From Lachnospiraceae bacterium (GTDB lineage: Bacteria; Bacillota; Clostridia; Lachnospirales; Lachnospiraceae): a stretch of 64,000 nucleotides of DNA. The DNA lies in assembly GCA_022769625.1 (NCBI GenBank), contig JALEJP010000039.1, positions 39,211 through 103,210 on the forward strand, written 5' to 3'. The notes beneath the pieces are model-generated. The model did not search any database. It had not been told where the DNA came from and saw only the letters and a program-made list of their open reading frames with translations. The translations under genes were made by a program, and so were the position numbers. Position 1 is the stretch's first letter, and every line of letters starts with the position of its first letter. Positions 27,046-38,900 of the stretch are shown piece after piece.

Positions 27046-29376
27046 TTACTTTTTTACGAGTGCATATTCCAGGACCTCATCCATGTTCTCCACAAACCGG
27101 ATATCCAGTCCTTTTTTGATCTCGTTTGAAATCTCCTGCACATCCACACGGTTTTTCTCCGGGACGAGCACCATACGCATGCCTGCATTCTTCGCCGCCA
27201 GCAGTTTTTCCTTCAGTCCGCCAATGGGCAGCACTCTGCCGCGCAGGGTAATCTCGCCGGTCATGGCTATATCCGCCCGCACCGGGATACCCGTGATCGC
27301 AGACATCATGGCTGTAGCCATGGTAATGCCGGCGGAAGGTCCGTCTTTGGGCACGGCTCCCTCCGGGATATGAATGTGAAGATCATGCTCTTTAAAAAAT
27401 TCCCGGTCAATGTTCCATTTTTCACCCACTGAGCGTATGTAGCTGATGCCCGCCTGTGCGGACTCCTTCATCACATCGCCAAGCTGACCGGTAAGACGGA
27501 ACTCACCTTTGCCCGGCATATTGTTGACCTCGATCTGCAGGGTGTCACCACCCACACTGGTCCATGCCAGCCCGCGCACAATGCCCACTTCATCCTTTTC
27601 ATTGAGCTTCTGTATGCTGTAGCGCTCTTTTCCAAGATAACGATCCAGACTGCTCTCCGTCACCCGGATCGATAATCTGCCCTCCTCCAGTATCTCTTTT
27701 GCCGCCTTCCGGCAGATTTCACCAAGCTTTCGCTCCAGATTACGCACACCTGCTTCCCTGGTATAACAGGAAATGATCTTTTTTAACGCGCCGTCAGTAA
27801 TGCGGAATGAATAATTATCCAGGCCGTGCCGTCTGATCTGCTTATCCAGAAGATGCTCCTTGGCGATATGCAGTTTTTCATTTTCCGTATAGCTGGAAAT
27901 CTCGATCAGCTCCATACGGTCCAAAAGCGGTCTTGGAATGGTCTGTACGTCGTTTGCCGTGGCGATGAAAAGCACCTCGGACAGATCAATGGGAATCTCG
28001 ATATAGTGGTCACGAAAGCGGACATTCTGCTCCGGATCCAGTACCTCCAGAAGGGCCGATGAGGTATCGCCCTTATAATCACTGCTCACCTTGTCGATCT
28101 CATCCAGAAGCATCAGCGGATTTTTTACACCTGCCATTTTCATACCGTTGGCAATGCGTCCCGGCATGGCTCCCACATAGGTACGCCTGTGTCCCCGGAT
28201 CTCTGCCTCATCCCGCACACCGCCAAGGCAGATGCGCACATATTTTTTATTTAATGCCACCGCAATGGATTTGGCGATGGAAGTCTTTCCGGTTCCCGGC
28301 GGTCCCACCAGACAGAGAATCGGGCTGTCTCCCTTTTTGGTAAGGGTGCGCACGGCAAGAAATTCCAGCACACGCTCTTTGACTTTTTCCAGTCCATAAT
28401 GATCCGCATCCAGCTGCGCCCGCGCCTGTGCGATATCAGTACAGTCGTCAGACATCTTATCCCACGGCATCTCCAGAAGGGTCTCAATATAACCGCGGAT
28501 CACACTGCTCTCCGAGCTGTTGCCTGCCACACTTGCAAACCGTTTGATTTCCTTTTCTATGCGCTCCTTCACATCCTGCCCGGCTGTCAGCTCGCTTAAC
28601 TGCTGGCGGAAATGATCCACATCCGTAAAAGTGGTGTCATCCCCAAGCTCTTCCCTTATGAGCTTTAACTGCTCCCGCAGGATATATTCCTTTTGGTTTT
28701 TGTCGATGCGTTCCTTGACTTTCTCCTGCAGTTCGGCCCGGATGTGCATGATGTTGACCTCGTTTCCAAGGATCACACACAACAGCTCGTAGCGGTCATA
28801 TAAATGCACTGCCTCCAGAAGACGCTGCTTATCCTCATAATACAGCGGGATATGAATGGCGATCTGATCCACCAGCCGCTCCAGGTCATCCATTTCCATA
28901 ATCTGACGAACCAGATCCTGGCTCATCTTGCCATTTGCGGCCTGATAATCCTGAAACAGCTCCTTCAGGTTGCGGATCATGGCAGTCTGGCCGATTTTAT
29001 CCTCACTTCCCAACCGTTTGGACGCATCCTCCTGGAATCCGGCAACCTCAGCATCCAGATAACCGGCCGACAGATCCAGATCCAGAAGCTCCGCGCGCTC
29101 CAGACCTTCCACCAGCACACGCAGAATATCATGGGGAAGCTTCACCAGCTGTTTAATCTCCACAATTGTACCGATACGATAGAGATCTTCCATCGCCGGG
29201 TCTGCCGTATCCGGGTTTTTCTGTGCTGTGACAAACAGCTTCTGCCCGCTGACCATGGCATGCTCAATTGCTTTTATCGATTTATCCCGGCTTACGTCAA
29301 AATGGACGATCATGGACGGGAGAATGGTCATTCCCCTCAGTGCCACAGCCGGAATATGTTTGATTATTTCATTCAT
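27046..29376 (-). CDS. lon: ATP-dependent protease Lon
   Basis: Lon degrades misfolded and regulatory proteins in the cytoplasm. The 776 residues contain an N-terminal substrate domain, the AAA+ module with Walker [10 protein letters not shown] (about 353-361) and Walker B LLDEIDK, and the C-terminal protease domain with the catalytic Ser in [10 protein letters not shown] (Ser681) and a Lys in the [10 protein letters not shown] stretch about 43 residues later. ATG at 29376 shares a base with the clpX stop (TAATG), so the two are coupled. The arrangement clpX-lon-engB is conserved in Firmicutes. Confidence 0.98.
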   Translation of the reverse strand: MNEIIKHIPAVALRGMTILPSMIVHFDVSRDKSIKAIEHAMVSGQKLFVTAQKNPDTADPAMEDLYRIGTIVEIKQLVKLPHDILRVLVEGLERAELLDLDLSAGYLDAEVAGFQEDASKRLGSEDKIGQTAMIRNLKELFQDYQAANGKMSQDLVRQIMEMDDLERLVDQIAIHIPLYYEDKQRLLEAVHLYDRYELLCVILGNEVNIMHIRAELQEKVKERIDKNQKEYILREQLKLIREELGDDTTFTDVDHFRQQLSELTAGQDVKERIEKEIKRFASVAGNSSESSVIRGYIETLLEMPWDKMSDDCTDIAQARAQLDADHYGLEKVKERVLEFLAVRTLTKKGDSPILCLVGPPGTGKTSIAKSIAVALNKKYVRICLGGVRDEAEIRGHRRTYVGAMPGRIANGMKMAGVKNPLMLLDEIDKVSSDYKGDTSSALLEVLDPEQNVRFRDHYIEIPIDLSEVLFIATANDVQTIPRPLLDRMELIEISSYTENEKLHIAKEHLLDKQIRRHGLDNYSFRITDGALKKIISCYTREAGVRNLERKLGEICRKAAKEILEEGRLSIRVTESSLDRYLGKERYSIQKLNEKDEVGIVRGLAWTSVGGDTLQIEVNNMPGKGEFRLTGQLGDVMKESAQAGISYIRSVGEKWNIDREFFKEHDLHIHIPEGAVPKDGPSAGITMATAMMSAITGIPVRADIAMTGEITLRGRVLPIGGLKEKLLAAKNAGMRMVLVPEKNRVDVQEISNEIKKGLDIRFVENMDEVLEYALVKK

Positions 29377-30671
29377 TATGCAGTTTCCTCAACATTGTCA
29401 ATATAACGTCTGTTTCTGCCTTTTGGCGCAGTTTTATCCCGGTGTATCAGAATTGGTTCACCCTTTCCTTCAATCACATCTTTCGTCACGCCGCAGCTTG
29501 CAATCGTCTCATCTGACGGAATGCGGTACATCAGATCCATCATGGACTGCTCCATAATGGCACGCAGGCCTCTGGCTCCGGTCTTACGCTCCAGTGTCTT
29601 ATCCGCAATGGCCTCAATGGCCTCATCGTCAAAATCCAGTTTCACATTGTCCAGCTCAAACAGCTTCTTGTACTGCTTGACGATGGAATTCTTCGGCTCC
29701 TGAAGGATGCGGATCAACGTATCGCGATCCAGCGGATCCAGTGAAACGATCACCGGTACACGGCCCATCAGCTCCGGAATCATACCAAATTTGATGAAGT
29801 CCTGCGGAAGCACCTGCTTCAACACGGCACCCACATCCTCCGTCTTTCTTTCCTGAAGAACCGAATTAAAACCGATGGATTTTGTATCCATCCTCGTCTC
29901 AATAATCTTTTCCAGTCCCTCAAATGCTCCGCCGCAGATAAAGAGAATATTGGTGGTGTCGATCTGCAGAAGCTCCTGATGCGGATGCTTTCTTCCACCC
30001 TGAGGCGGCACCGAAGCAATGGTACCCTCCAGAATTTTCAGAAGTGCCTGCTGCACACCCTCACCGGAAACATCACGTGTGATGGACGCATTCTCGGACT
30101 TTCTCGTTATCTTATCAATCTCATCAATATAGATGATTCCATGCTCTGCTTTCTTGATATCATAATCTGCCGCCTGGATGATCTTGAGCAGAATATTCTC
30201 CACATCTTCCCCCACATATCCTGCTTCCGTCAACGCGGTGGCATCTGCGATTGCAAAAGGTACATTTAAAAGGCGTGCCAGCGTCTGGGCAAGCAGTGTC
30301 TTTCCGGAACCGGTAGGACCAAGCATCAGAATATTACTTTTCTGGAGCTCCACCTCCAGATCCTTTCCGGCCAGAATGCGTTTGTAATGATTGTAAACAG
30401 CCACAGAAAGGGCTTTTTTGGCCTCTTCCTGACCGATCACGTATTCATCCAGAAATGCTTTGATTTCCTCCGGTTTCAGAAGATTGATCTCCTCCTCACC
30501 GCTCATTCCAAAATCATCCTCCAGTTCCTCCGCCAGTATCTCATCACAGATTTCAATACACTCGTCACAGATATAAACACCATCCGGTCCTGCGATCAGT
30601 TTTCTGACCTGATCCTCTGATTTATTACAAAAAGAACATCTTACTTTCTGTTCTCCGATCTTTCCTGCCAT
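29376..30671 (-). CDS. clpX: ClpX, ATPase subunit of the ClpXP protease
   Basis: ClpX unfolds tagged proteins and feeds them to ClpP. The 431 residues begin with the zinc-binding domain (CSFCNKSE...CDECIEIC, cysteines near 12, 15, 34, 37), then Walker [13 protein letters not shown] (about 117-128), Walker [11 protein letters not shown], and the sensor and pore regions ([13 protein letters not shown]). GGAGG at 30678-30682 precedes the ATG. A terminator-like hairpin with eight T ends directly before that ribosome site (see 30683-30714), hinting at attenuation. Confidence 0.98.
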   Translation of the reverse strand: MAGKIGEQKVRCSFCNKSEDQVRKLIAGPDGVYICDECIEICDEILAEELEDDFGMSGEEEINLLKPEEIKAFLDEYVIGQEEAKKALSVAVYNHYKRILAGKDLEVELQKSNILMLGPTGSGKTLLAQTLARLLNVPFAIADATALTEAGYVGEDVENILLKIIQAADYDIKKAEHGIIYIDEIDKITRKSENASITRDVSGEGVQQALLKILEGTIASVPPQGGRKHPHQELLQIDTTNILFICGGAFEGLEKIIETRMDTKSIGFNSVLQERKTEDVGAVLKQVLPQDFIKFGMIPELMGRVPVIVSLDPLDRDTLIRILQEPKNSIVKQYKKLFELDNVKLDFDDEAIEAIADKTLERKTGARGLRAIMEQSMMDLMYRIPSDETIASCGVTKDVIEGKGEPILIHRDKTAPKGRNRRYIDNVEETA

Positions 30672-30682
30672 CTTAAACCTCC

Positions 30683-30714
30683 AAAAAAAACGTCCGTTAT
30701 TCTCTTTGCGGACG
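30683..30714 (-). terminator. Terminator-like hairpin in the clpX leader
   Basis: CGTCCG pairs with CGGACG across a 12-base loop and is followed by eight consecutive T, then immediately by the GGAGG ribosome site of clpX. Its position argues for conditional termination or a processing site, because a full stop here would silence clpX and lon. Confidence 0.6.
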
Positions 30715-30740
30715 GTCATTCCGTCCCTGTATTATGGTTT

Positions 30741-30771
30741 AAAAGGGGCGTTGCACTGCAACACCCCCTTC
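30741..30771 (-). terminator. Terminator between clpP and clpX
   Basis: GGGGTGTTGCA and TGCAACGCCCC form a stem around one base or a small loop and are followed by TTTTAAA. It is 32 bases past the clpP stop and suggests that clpP (with tig) and clpX (with lon, engB) are partly separate transcripts. Confidence 0.75.
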
Positions 30772-30802
30772 CTGCGTACTCCTAGCCTACCACTGCGGCA
30801 TA

Positions 30803-31384
30803 CTAATGATTTGCAATCACATCATCAATCAGACCGTATGCTTTCGCCTCCTGGGCGCTCATATAGTGGTCTCTTTCTGTATCTACTTCAATTACACTGA
30901 GTGGCTGGCCTGTATTGGCTGCCAGATGCTCATTCAGTTTTCTTCTGGTATCCAGAATCTTATCTGCCACAATTTTAATGTCGGATGCCTGTCCCTGCGC
31001 ACCGCCGGACGGCTGATGAATCATAATCTCTGCATTTGGAAGTGCAAAACGTTTTCCCTTTGCGCCTCCTGCAAGCAGGAATGCACCCATGCTGGCCGCC
31101 ATGCCCATACAGATCGTGGAAACATCACATTTCACATAATGCATGGTGTCATAAATCGCCCATCCCGCGCTGACGGAACCTCCCGGGCTGTTGATATACA
31201 GATGAATATCTTTTCCCGGATCCTCAGACTCCAGATAAAGAAGCTGTGCAACGATCAGATTTGCACTCACATCGTTTACTTCTTCACCCAGAAAAATAAT
31301 TCTGTCTTTTAAAAGCCTTGAATAAATATCGTAGGTTCTCTCACCGCGGCTGGTCTGTTCAAGGACATAAGGTACTAAGCTCAT
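30803..31384 (-). CDS. clpP: ClpP, proteolytic subunit
   Basis: The 193-residue serine protease shows the complete triad at standard positions: Ser98 in [11 protein letters not shown], His123 in [12 protein letters not shown], and Asp172 in ERDHYM. It forms a barrel that works with ClpX (next downstream). It follows tig by 41 bases. Start codon at 31384 has GGAGTG upstream. Confidence 0.98.
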   Translation of the reverse strand: MSLVPYVLEQTSRGERTYDIYSRLLKDRIIFLGEEVNDVSANLIVAQLLYLESEDPGKDIHLYINSPGGSVSAGWAIYDTMHYVKCDVSTICMGMAASMGAFLLAGGAKGKRFALPNAEIMIHQPSGGAQGQASDIKIVADKILDTRRKLNEHLAANTGQPLSVIEVDTERDHYMSAQEAKAYGLIDDVIANH

Positions 31385-31425
31385 GCCAACACTCCTTCCC
31401 TTGCCATATCATTTCTAACTTTGTT

Positions 31426-32739
31426 TTAAGCCTCTGCTTCCTCAGCTTTTGCTTCTACTTCTACGGCTGCATCTCTTACCAGATCTACGGCTGCCTGAAT
31501 TGCCAGGTCATCCCTCATCTGAGCAACCTCGTATTCACCCATCATCTCTTTAACTTTGTCAAACTCCATCTTGTAAGCATCCGCCATCTTTTTGATTTCT
31601 TCGTCTACCTTTTCATCGGAAACCTCGATGTTTTCTGCTTTTGCAACAGCCTCAAGAACCAGGCTGTTCTGGATTCTCTTCAGAGCTTCCGGTCTCATCT
31701 GCTCCAGCATCTTTTCAGCTGTGGTACCTGTGAACTGGAAGTACTGCTCCACAGTCAGACCCTGGGACTGGATTCTTCTGGTAAAGTCATCTGCCATGTT
31801 GCGTACCTGGGTGTCGATCATGGCATCCGGGATCTCCATCGTTGCATTCTCCACAATTTTCGCAACAACAGCTGCTTCTTTTGCGGATTTTGCTTCTTTC
31901 TCTTTCTTCTCCATCAGTTTCTTTCTGATGTCAGCCTTATATTCGTCCAGGGTATCAAACTCTGAAACATCCTTTGCAAACTCATCATCTGCTTCCGGAA
32001 TCTCTTTTACTTTGATCTGGTGTACGGTACATTTAAATACAGCAGCCTTTCCTGCCAGATCTTTTGCATGGTAATCTTCCGGGAACGTAACGTTTACGTC
32101 TACTTCCTCCTCAAGCTTTGCTCCTACCAGCTGATCTTCAAATCCCGGGATAAAGCTTCCGGAACCGATGGTCAGGTCATAGTTTTCCGCTTTGCCGCCT
32201 TCGAACGGAACACCGTCAACGGAACCGTCAAAGTCCAGTTTTACCATATCACCCTTCTGAACCGGTCTGTCATCCACATCAATGGTTCTGGAGTTGTTCT
32301 CTCTCTCCTTATCCACCTCTGCCTGTATCTCAAGGTCATTTACCTCTACCGGTACCTTTTCTACCTCTACACCTTTATATTCGCCAAGAGTTACCTCCGG
32401 TTTCAAAGCTACCTCGGCAGTAAAAATAAACGGCTTGCCGGTCTCGATCTGAACGATGTCAATCTTCGGCTGAGATACGATTTCCTCTTCACACTCTTCC
32501 AGCGCCTTGCTGTATGCATTCGGAATCAGTTCGTTTGCTGCGTCTTCGTAAAAAATGCCTGATCCGTACATTTTTTCGATCATCTTTCTCGGTGCTTTGC
32601 CTTTACGGAAACCCGGAAGAGAGATGTTCTTTTTCGCTTTCTGGTATACCTTCTCAACAGCAGCTTCGAACTCCTCTGCAGAAGCCTCGATTGTCAGCTT
32701 TGCCATATTCTTCTCTAACTTTTCCACCTGTAAACTCAT
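31426..32739 (-). CDS. tig: Trigger factor, ribosome-associated chaperone
   Basis: The 437-residue protein shows the ribosome-binding signature GFRKGKAPRKMIE (about residues 44-56), the FKBP-type prolyl isomerase domain (about 160-245: VQKGDMVKLDFDGSVDG, GSFIPGFEDQLVG), and the C-terminal chaperone arms. It assists nascent chain folding. It is the first gene of the tig-clpP unit and has AAGGAGGAAAT before the ATG. A candidate promoter is at 32882-32890. Confidence 0.97.
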   Translation of the reverse strand: MSLQVEKLEKNMAKLTIEASAEEFEAAVEKVYQKAKKNISLPGFRKGKAPRKMIEKMYGSGIFYEDAANELIPNAYSKALEECEEEIVSQPKIDIVQIETGKPFIFTAEVALKPEVTLGEYKGVEVEKVPVEVNDLEIQAEVDKERENNSRTIDVDDRPVQKGDMVKLDFDGSVDGVPFEGGKAENYDLTIGSGSFIPGFEDQLVGAKLEEEVDVNVTFPEDYHAKDLAGKAAVFKCTVHQIKVKEIPEADDEFAKDVSEFDTLDEYKADIRKKLMEKKEKEAKSAKEAAVVAKIVENATMEIPDAMIDTQVRNMADDFTRRIQSQGLTVEQYFQFTGTTAEKMLEQMRPEALKRIQNSLVLEAVAKAENIEVSDEKVDEEIKKMADAYKMEFDKVKEMMGEYEVAQMRDDLAIQAAVDLVRDAAVEVEAKAEEAEA

Positions 32740-32881
32740 GATTTTCTATTTCCTCCTTGATTCTGTCCATGTAACGCTCGAAAAGATAAACGCAACATGC
32801 TTCTTCTTTTTGCACTACGGAATCGTTATGAACCCATACAAATATAAATATAGTTTATCACATACTTGCAGTCATTTTAGA

Positions 32882-32890
32882 AGTATAGCA
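32882..32890 (-). promoter_or_regulatory. Possible extended -10 promoter of tig
   Basis: TGCTATACT on the minus strand is an extended -10 element in the 255-base gap before tig. No good -35 box is seen at 17 bases. The rest of this gap is AT-rich and otherwise featureless. Confidence 0.35.
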
Positions 32891-32994
32891 CAGCAGATTT
32901 CAAAAAGCCACTGTTTTTTTTACCAAAAACATAACTTTTTTCTTAAAAAATCATAAAAAAGCGGAATGCCTGCTCTCTTATTCTCTGCAAAAAG

Positions 32995-35900
32995 CTACTT
33001 TATGCGCACCTTTTTTACAGCACTGTAGCCTGTGTAAACCTTTTCACCGCCTACCGTCTTGTAAGCCCGCATGCGGACATAATATACTTTTCCTTTTTTC
33101 AGCCGCTTCAGCGTCCTGGCTGTGCCTTTCGTCACGGTAACCTTCTTTTTTCCTTTAAAGCCTGCACGCAGTGCGTACTCGATCACATAACCTTCTGCAC
33201 CCTCTGCCTTCTTCCAGGTCACCTTTGCCTGAGCTTTCTTTTGACTCTTTACTGTCTTTATTTTTACCCGAAGTGCCTGAAACCCGGTCTTTTCCAGAAG
33301 CTGCTGCATATTCTGACGGGCTGCCTCTGCCTGTGCCAGCGCTTCTTTTGCAGCCGTAAGTCTGGCATCTGCCTCCTGTCTGGCTTTTTCCAGTAATTCC
33401 TCCGCCGCCTTCTGCGCTTCCTGCGCAATCTTCTGGGCTTCCTCTTCCTGCTTTCGGGCTGCCTCTGCTTTTGCTGCTGCTGCCTGAGCCGATGTCTTCG
33501 CCGCCTCTGTCCATTCTGCCTGAGCCTGTGCAGCCAGCTTTGCACATTGTGCTGCCGTCTTTGACGTTCTTGCCGCTTCCGCTGCTGCTGTCACTGCCTT
33601 GCCTGCCTGCACTGCCTCGTCCCTGGCCGCTTCTGCCTCTTCTCTGGCTTTTACCGCCTCTGCGCATGCCTGCTCTGCCGCAGCCTTTGCTTCTGCAGCA
33701 TCTTCTTTGGCTGTCTCAACTGCCTGCTCTGCTTTTTGGGCTGCCGCTTTGGCAAGACTGCTGCTGTCCGCTGACGCTTTCGCCTTTGCCTCTGCCTCCT
33801 TTGCTGCTTCCTCTGCCTCTTCTGCTGCCTCCCTGGCTGTTTCCTTTGCCAGAGCCGCCGCCTCTGCTTCCTTCTTTGCAGCATTTGCCGCTTCCATGGC
33901 AACTTTTGCTTTTTCCGAAGCTGCTTCCGCCGCTTCCGCATCCCAGGAAGCATTTTCAGCCGAAGCATCCGCCGCTTTCTGCGCCTCCTCTGCAGACATT
34001 TTTGCCGCTGCCGCACGTTCTGAGGCTTCCTCTGCCTCTTTCTCCGCTGTCCTTGCATCAGCTGCTGCCGCTTCTGCTTTCGTCTTTGCCTGCTCTGCTG
34101 TCGTTTCCGCTTCCTGCGCTGCCGCCTGCGCATCAGCTGCTGCCGCTTTGGCCTCCTGTGATGCTTTCAGCACCTCGCTTAAATCTGTGTCTTTCGTCAC
34201 AATAATCGTAATGCTTCCGCTCACACCGCTTCCGTCTGCAGCAGAAGCCCTGATCTCAGAAACCCCTTCTCCCACAGCCCGGATCACACCGTTGACATCC
34301 ACGGCAGCTGCCTCCTCGTTTCCGGAAGTCCAGATTACTCTCTTATTATCCGCATTTTCCGGTGAAACGAAAGCAGAAGCCTTTGTCGTCTCCCCCGGCT
34401 TCAGAACCGTGCGCTCTGCTGTCACCGTAATCTGCTCTGCCAGGACTGCTTCTTCTGCCGTAAACTTTGCATCTGCCCACAAAGCATGATCATTGGAATC
34501 CGCACCATTTGTCTCGGTGATCAGACTCAGTCTTTCCACCCCTCTTACATCCAGCTCAACCGGACAGGACTCTCCGGAACGCACCGCATCCTGACGGAAA
34601 ACTTCCACACCGTCCGCTTTCACGACAAAATTCACATTGGCCGGATTTCCAATGGGCTGGCAGGCGGAGATTCCTGCCTGTGCCGTAAAGGTGGTAAATC
34701 CTTTGCCTTTCAGATCCAGTTCCACCTCAGCTGCCGCATGTGTTCCAAGCCCCTTTGCATAAGTGATCTTTTCTCCATCCACATACACTGCCATATCAGC
34801 GCCGCATCCACACTGATCTCTCGTATTGGAATAATAACCGCCCTTATCCACACTCCAGTCCAGATCCGACACATACCGCTCATTGACGGTTTCAAGATGA
34901 ATGGTATAGGTCTTCTCCGTGCCAAACGGGGAAACAGCCTTTATGGTTGCAGTTCCCGGCAGAGATTCTGCCTGGGTAACGGTCACTTCCACATCATCCG
35001 ACATTTTCACGGCTTCCACCTGAGGAACCGTGCCTTCCCGATAGGTGCCTTTCAGCAGCATACAGGTATATTCTGTCTGTCCTGCGCGGAATCCCTCCAG
35101 TTCCTTTCCGTTTACCCGGATGCCGGTCAGCGGCATGCCGGAGTTGACGTTCACGTTGCTTTTTGCCATCAGCTCACTGTCCTCTGTCTTCTCCGTGATT
35201 GGGAACATGCTGAAGGTCTGGGTATAGGTCACTCCGCTCTGGATGATATATTCACTTAACGGGCCAGGTCCGCAGCTGGCATTTCCAAGGCCTCTCTGTA
35301 CCAGATCCACGGTGAGGATGGTATCCTTCTGCTTCGGCACCTGATACGGATGACGGTAAGATGCCAGATCCTCTGCCGTATAATGCAGTGCACTGGATTC
35401 CATCTTATCCTCTGCTGCCACCAGAATGCCGGTTCCTTCCTCATCGGTGAGGGCGGTCCATCTCACGCCGGTACGGTTTCCATTTTCCTGCGGTTTTACA
35501 TATTTACTCTCAAACTGGTCTGTTACGGTACTCTTATAGATGCCAAGCTTCGTGCCGGTGTTGCGGTCCACATAGTTCTCCTGCGGACCATTTCCGTAAT
35601 AGGTCAGGTTTTCATACCCTTCTGCCACGGTCATCTTCATACCGATCCTTGCGATATTGCCAACCGAGCTGCCCGGCGTAAAGGTGTTGCTCACAACGAT
35701 CTGTCCGTTTCCGTAGATCACGTAATCGATCACATCCGGGGAATCGAGGCCTGCAATACTGCCCGGTACATGGATGGTTACGGATTTCGCATTTGCGCTG
35801 ACCGTGATGCCCTCCTCATCAATGATGAAGTTTTCTGCCGCATTTTTCATTCCGGTGGAAAAGGACGGATCATTGCTCAACGGTGCACGGTAATAATTTG

Positions 35901-38900
35901 GTACCGGGCCTTCTTTCAGCAGGGTTTTTCCGCCAACCTGATAGTCTGTGATGTAACCGGTGGACTTATCCACGGTTACCTCAAATGCCTGACCGTCTTC
36001 TTTTGCAGTCTGTCCGCTTACCGTGATGGTATCATCTGTTTCCTGCACATCCAGCTCCGACATACCGGAAGCATCCAGGGCCGGCTGCTCTTTTACCGCG
36101 TCATAGGAAAGCTCAAACTCTTCAAATGCAACCTCATCTCCCGCATGACCGGAATAGTCTCCTGCCCATGCCTGGTCTTCCTTCAGTGCAGCTGAGAGGG
36201 TCAGCACATAGTCGGATCCTTTTGTTGCGCTTACCTTCGGGAATCCTGCAAGGGTCACGGTCTTTTCCTGCTGCGGTTCGATCTTTTTCTGTTCTTCAGT
36301 CAGGACACCGCTTCCGATCACTTCGTTGTCTTCCTTCAGTGTCCAGGAAATATCATAGTTGTTCAGGTTTGTGTTCAGGAATTCATTGACGATGCGAACT
36401 TCTCCTTCTGCCGCCTTTCCATCATCATAGAAGGAAATTTCCTGATGGACCTTCTTCACCTCATACAGCTCCGGGGAAGGTGTGCGGTCTGCGAATACCA
36501 TGCCGTTTGCACAGAAATCATTGTCTGTGACGGTCTCACCCCAGTCACCGCCGTAGCCAAAATAAGTATCCTCATCATATTCTGTCGTTTTTTTCTCTGC
36601 TTCATCGCCGGAATAATCCAGTGCATAGACCACATCCTCACCCAGTGTCTCCAGGCTGTCATCGGTTGCTGCAATCTGTTCCGCATTCAGCGCGCCCCGG
36701 ATCACAGCCGCGCGGTCAATCGCTCCCTTAAAGGCACGGCCGCCCTGATCGGCAGATGCTCCGATGGTGATGTCAATGGTATTATCTGATTTATCACAGG
36801 TGGAAAGTGCAGAACGGGTACCCGTACCAATCTGCGCTCCATCATAATAGAGAATATACTGGCTTCCATCAAAGGTTGCCGTCAGGCGGTGCCAGTTTCC
36901 ATCCGTAAAGCTTTCCGGTATGGAAGCCGTCAGAACGCCATGACTCCAGCCGTCAACAAAAAATTCAAAGTTTCCGTCCCGGTCGATCTGCAGGTTATAG
37001 CCTGCACTGTCTCCCCTGGAGATAAAGGTCTGCTGAGACGGTGAGAAATCTTCGGATGGTTTCAACCATGCATCCAAGGTAATTCCGGTATCACTGTTCG
37101 ATGCAAGGGATGCGCTTCCTGTGGCTTTGTATTCCCCTGCCGATGCCTGTGTACCATTGCGTCCTTCCTGGAAGCTTCCGGAAAACAGAACCTGATTACC
37201 CGTATTGGGGTCATTAATATAGTATGTTACCGTGTTCTCGATTTTTGTTCGCATGGACTGGTCGATCCAATCCCAGATAAATCCGCCCTGTGCATTGGGG
37301 TATTTGCGGAATACATCCCAGTATTCCTTAAAGTTTCCAAGGCCATTTCCCATGGCATGGGCATACTCAGACTGGATGTACGGCACCTTGTTGGCCGCAT
37401 TTGCCACATGACTTTCCACACCGCTTACGCCCCAGTACTGGGAGGAATAGATATCCACCATGGAGTGCTCTCTGTCACTCTTTGTGTAGCGGTTGTCACG
37501 CTCGTACTTGCGCATACGGGACGGGTCACGCTGCAGGATCCATCTGGTGGAATTGTAGAAGCAGTAGCTGTCATCCATCGGATAGGTCCGGTAGGTTGCC
37601 TCATTTCCCAGGGACCAGATCACTACGGACGGGTGGTTCTTGTCACGCTCCACCATGTTCTTTGTGCGGTCCATCACGGAAGTGTTCCAGATGGGGTAGC
37701 CGGATGGGATGTTGCTGCTGGTTGCTCCCATATGGGACTCCGCGTTGGTCTCGTCACAGATATAGAGACCAAGCTCATCCGCCAGTGAATACAGATACGG
37801 GTTGTTGGGGTAATGGCTGGTTCGGATCGCATTGACGTTGAACTGTTTCATCAGCATCAGGTCCTCTTTGATGTCCTCCCTGGTCAGGGCACGGCCGTCA
37901 TCCACGTCACTCTCATGGCGGTTCGTGCCGCGGAACATGATCTTCTCCCCATTGATCTGCACCTGCTCCTGGCCTGCCTCGTTGATGTCCACCTTATCGA
38001 TCTCACGGAAGCCCACTCTCTGGCACAGGGTCTCCACCACGTTTCCTTCCTCATCTGTGAGCTCAATCAGCAGCATATACAGGTTCGGTGTGTCTGCAAA
38101 CCATTTCTCCGGGTTCTTCACCTCTTTGCTTCCGGTAACGGTCACGCCCTCGTCATCGGCCCGCTCTTCTGTGGTAGCCTTTGCCTCCGGTACTGTCACC
38201 TGCAGCTCCATGGGGCTGTCCAACACCTTCGTGGCGCCGTCATCCTCATACAGGTCTGCCGTCACCTTGTAGGTCTTCCCTGCTGCTTCCGCAAGGCCCA
38301 GGTTGCGGACGGTGGCGTCAAGCGTCAGAGTCGCATCCTCATAAGCCTCATCCAGGTCAGTCTTTACAAAGACATCACGGATCTCCACCTTATTCTTGGA
38401 ATACAGGTTCACATCGCGGAAGATGCCGCTGTAGCGGATGAAATCCTGGTTCTCCAGGTAGCTGCCTGTGGACCAGCGGTATACCTCAACCGCAACGGTG
38501 TTCTCCCCTTCCTTCAGGTAGTCCGTGATGTTGAACTCATCGGTGGTGTAGCTGTCCTCCGCGTAGCCGACCTGCTGCCCGTTCACGTAAAGGTAAAAGG
38601 CGGACTCCACGCCCTCAAAGGACAAAAATACCTCCCTGCCGTCCCAGCCTGCCGGGATGGTGAAGGTCCTCTTATACTGGCCGACACTGTTGCGCACGGT
38701 TGGTGCGGTCACGTTCTCCCCAAGCTGCACGCTCTCATAGTTCTGCCAGGGGTATCTCTGGTTTACGTAAATGGGCTTTTCGTATTTGAAATTGCCCTCC
38801 TCATCCTTGATGGCCTGGATGGAGCTCGGCACCTTTATGGTATCCCACCCGGAGGTGTCCCAGTCCTCCACATAACTCTTTGCCGCTTCGCCTGTGACAT

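Noticed and set aside
33599..34489. Long plus-strand frame of 296 codons, Ala/Ser rich
   Set aside because: It is the antisense of the alanine-rich coiled coil of the galactosidase; repetitive GC-biased codons produce such open frames.
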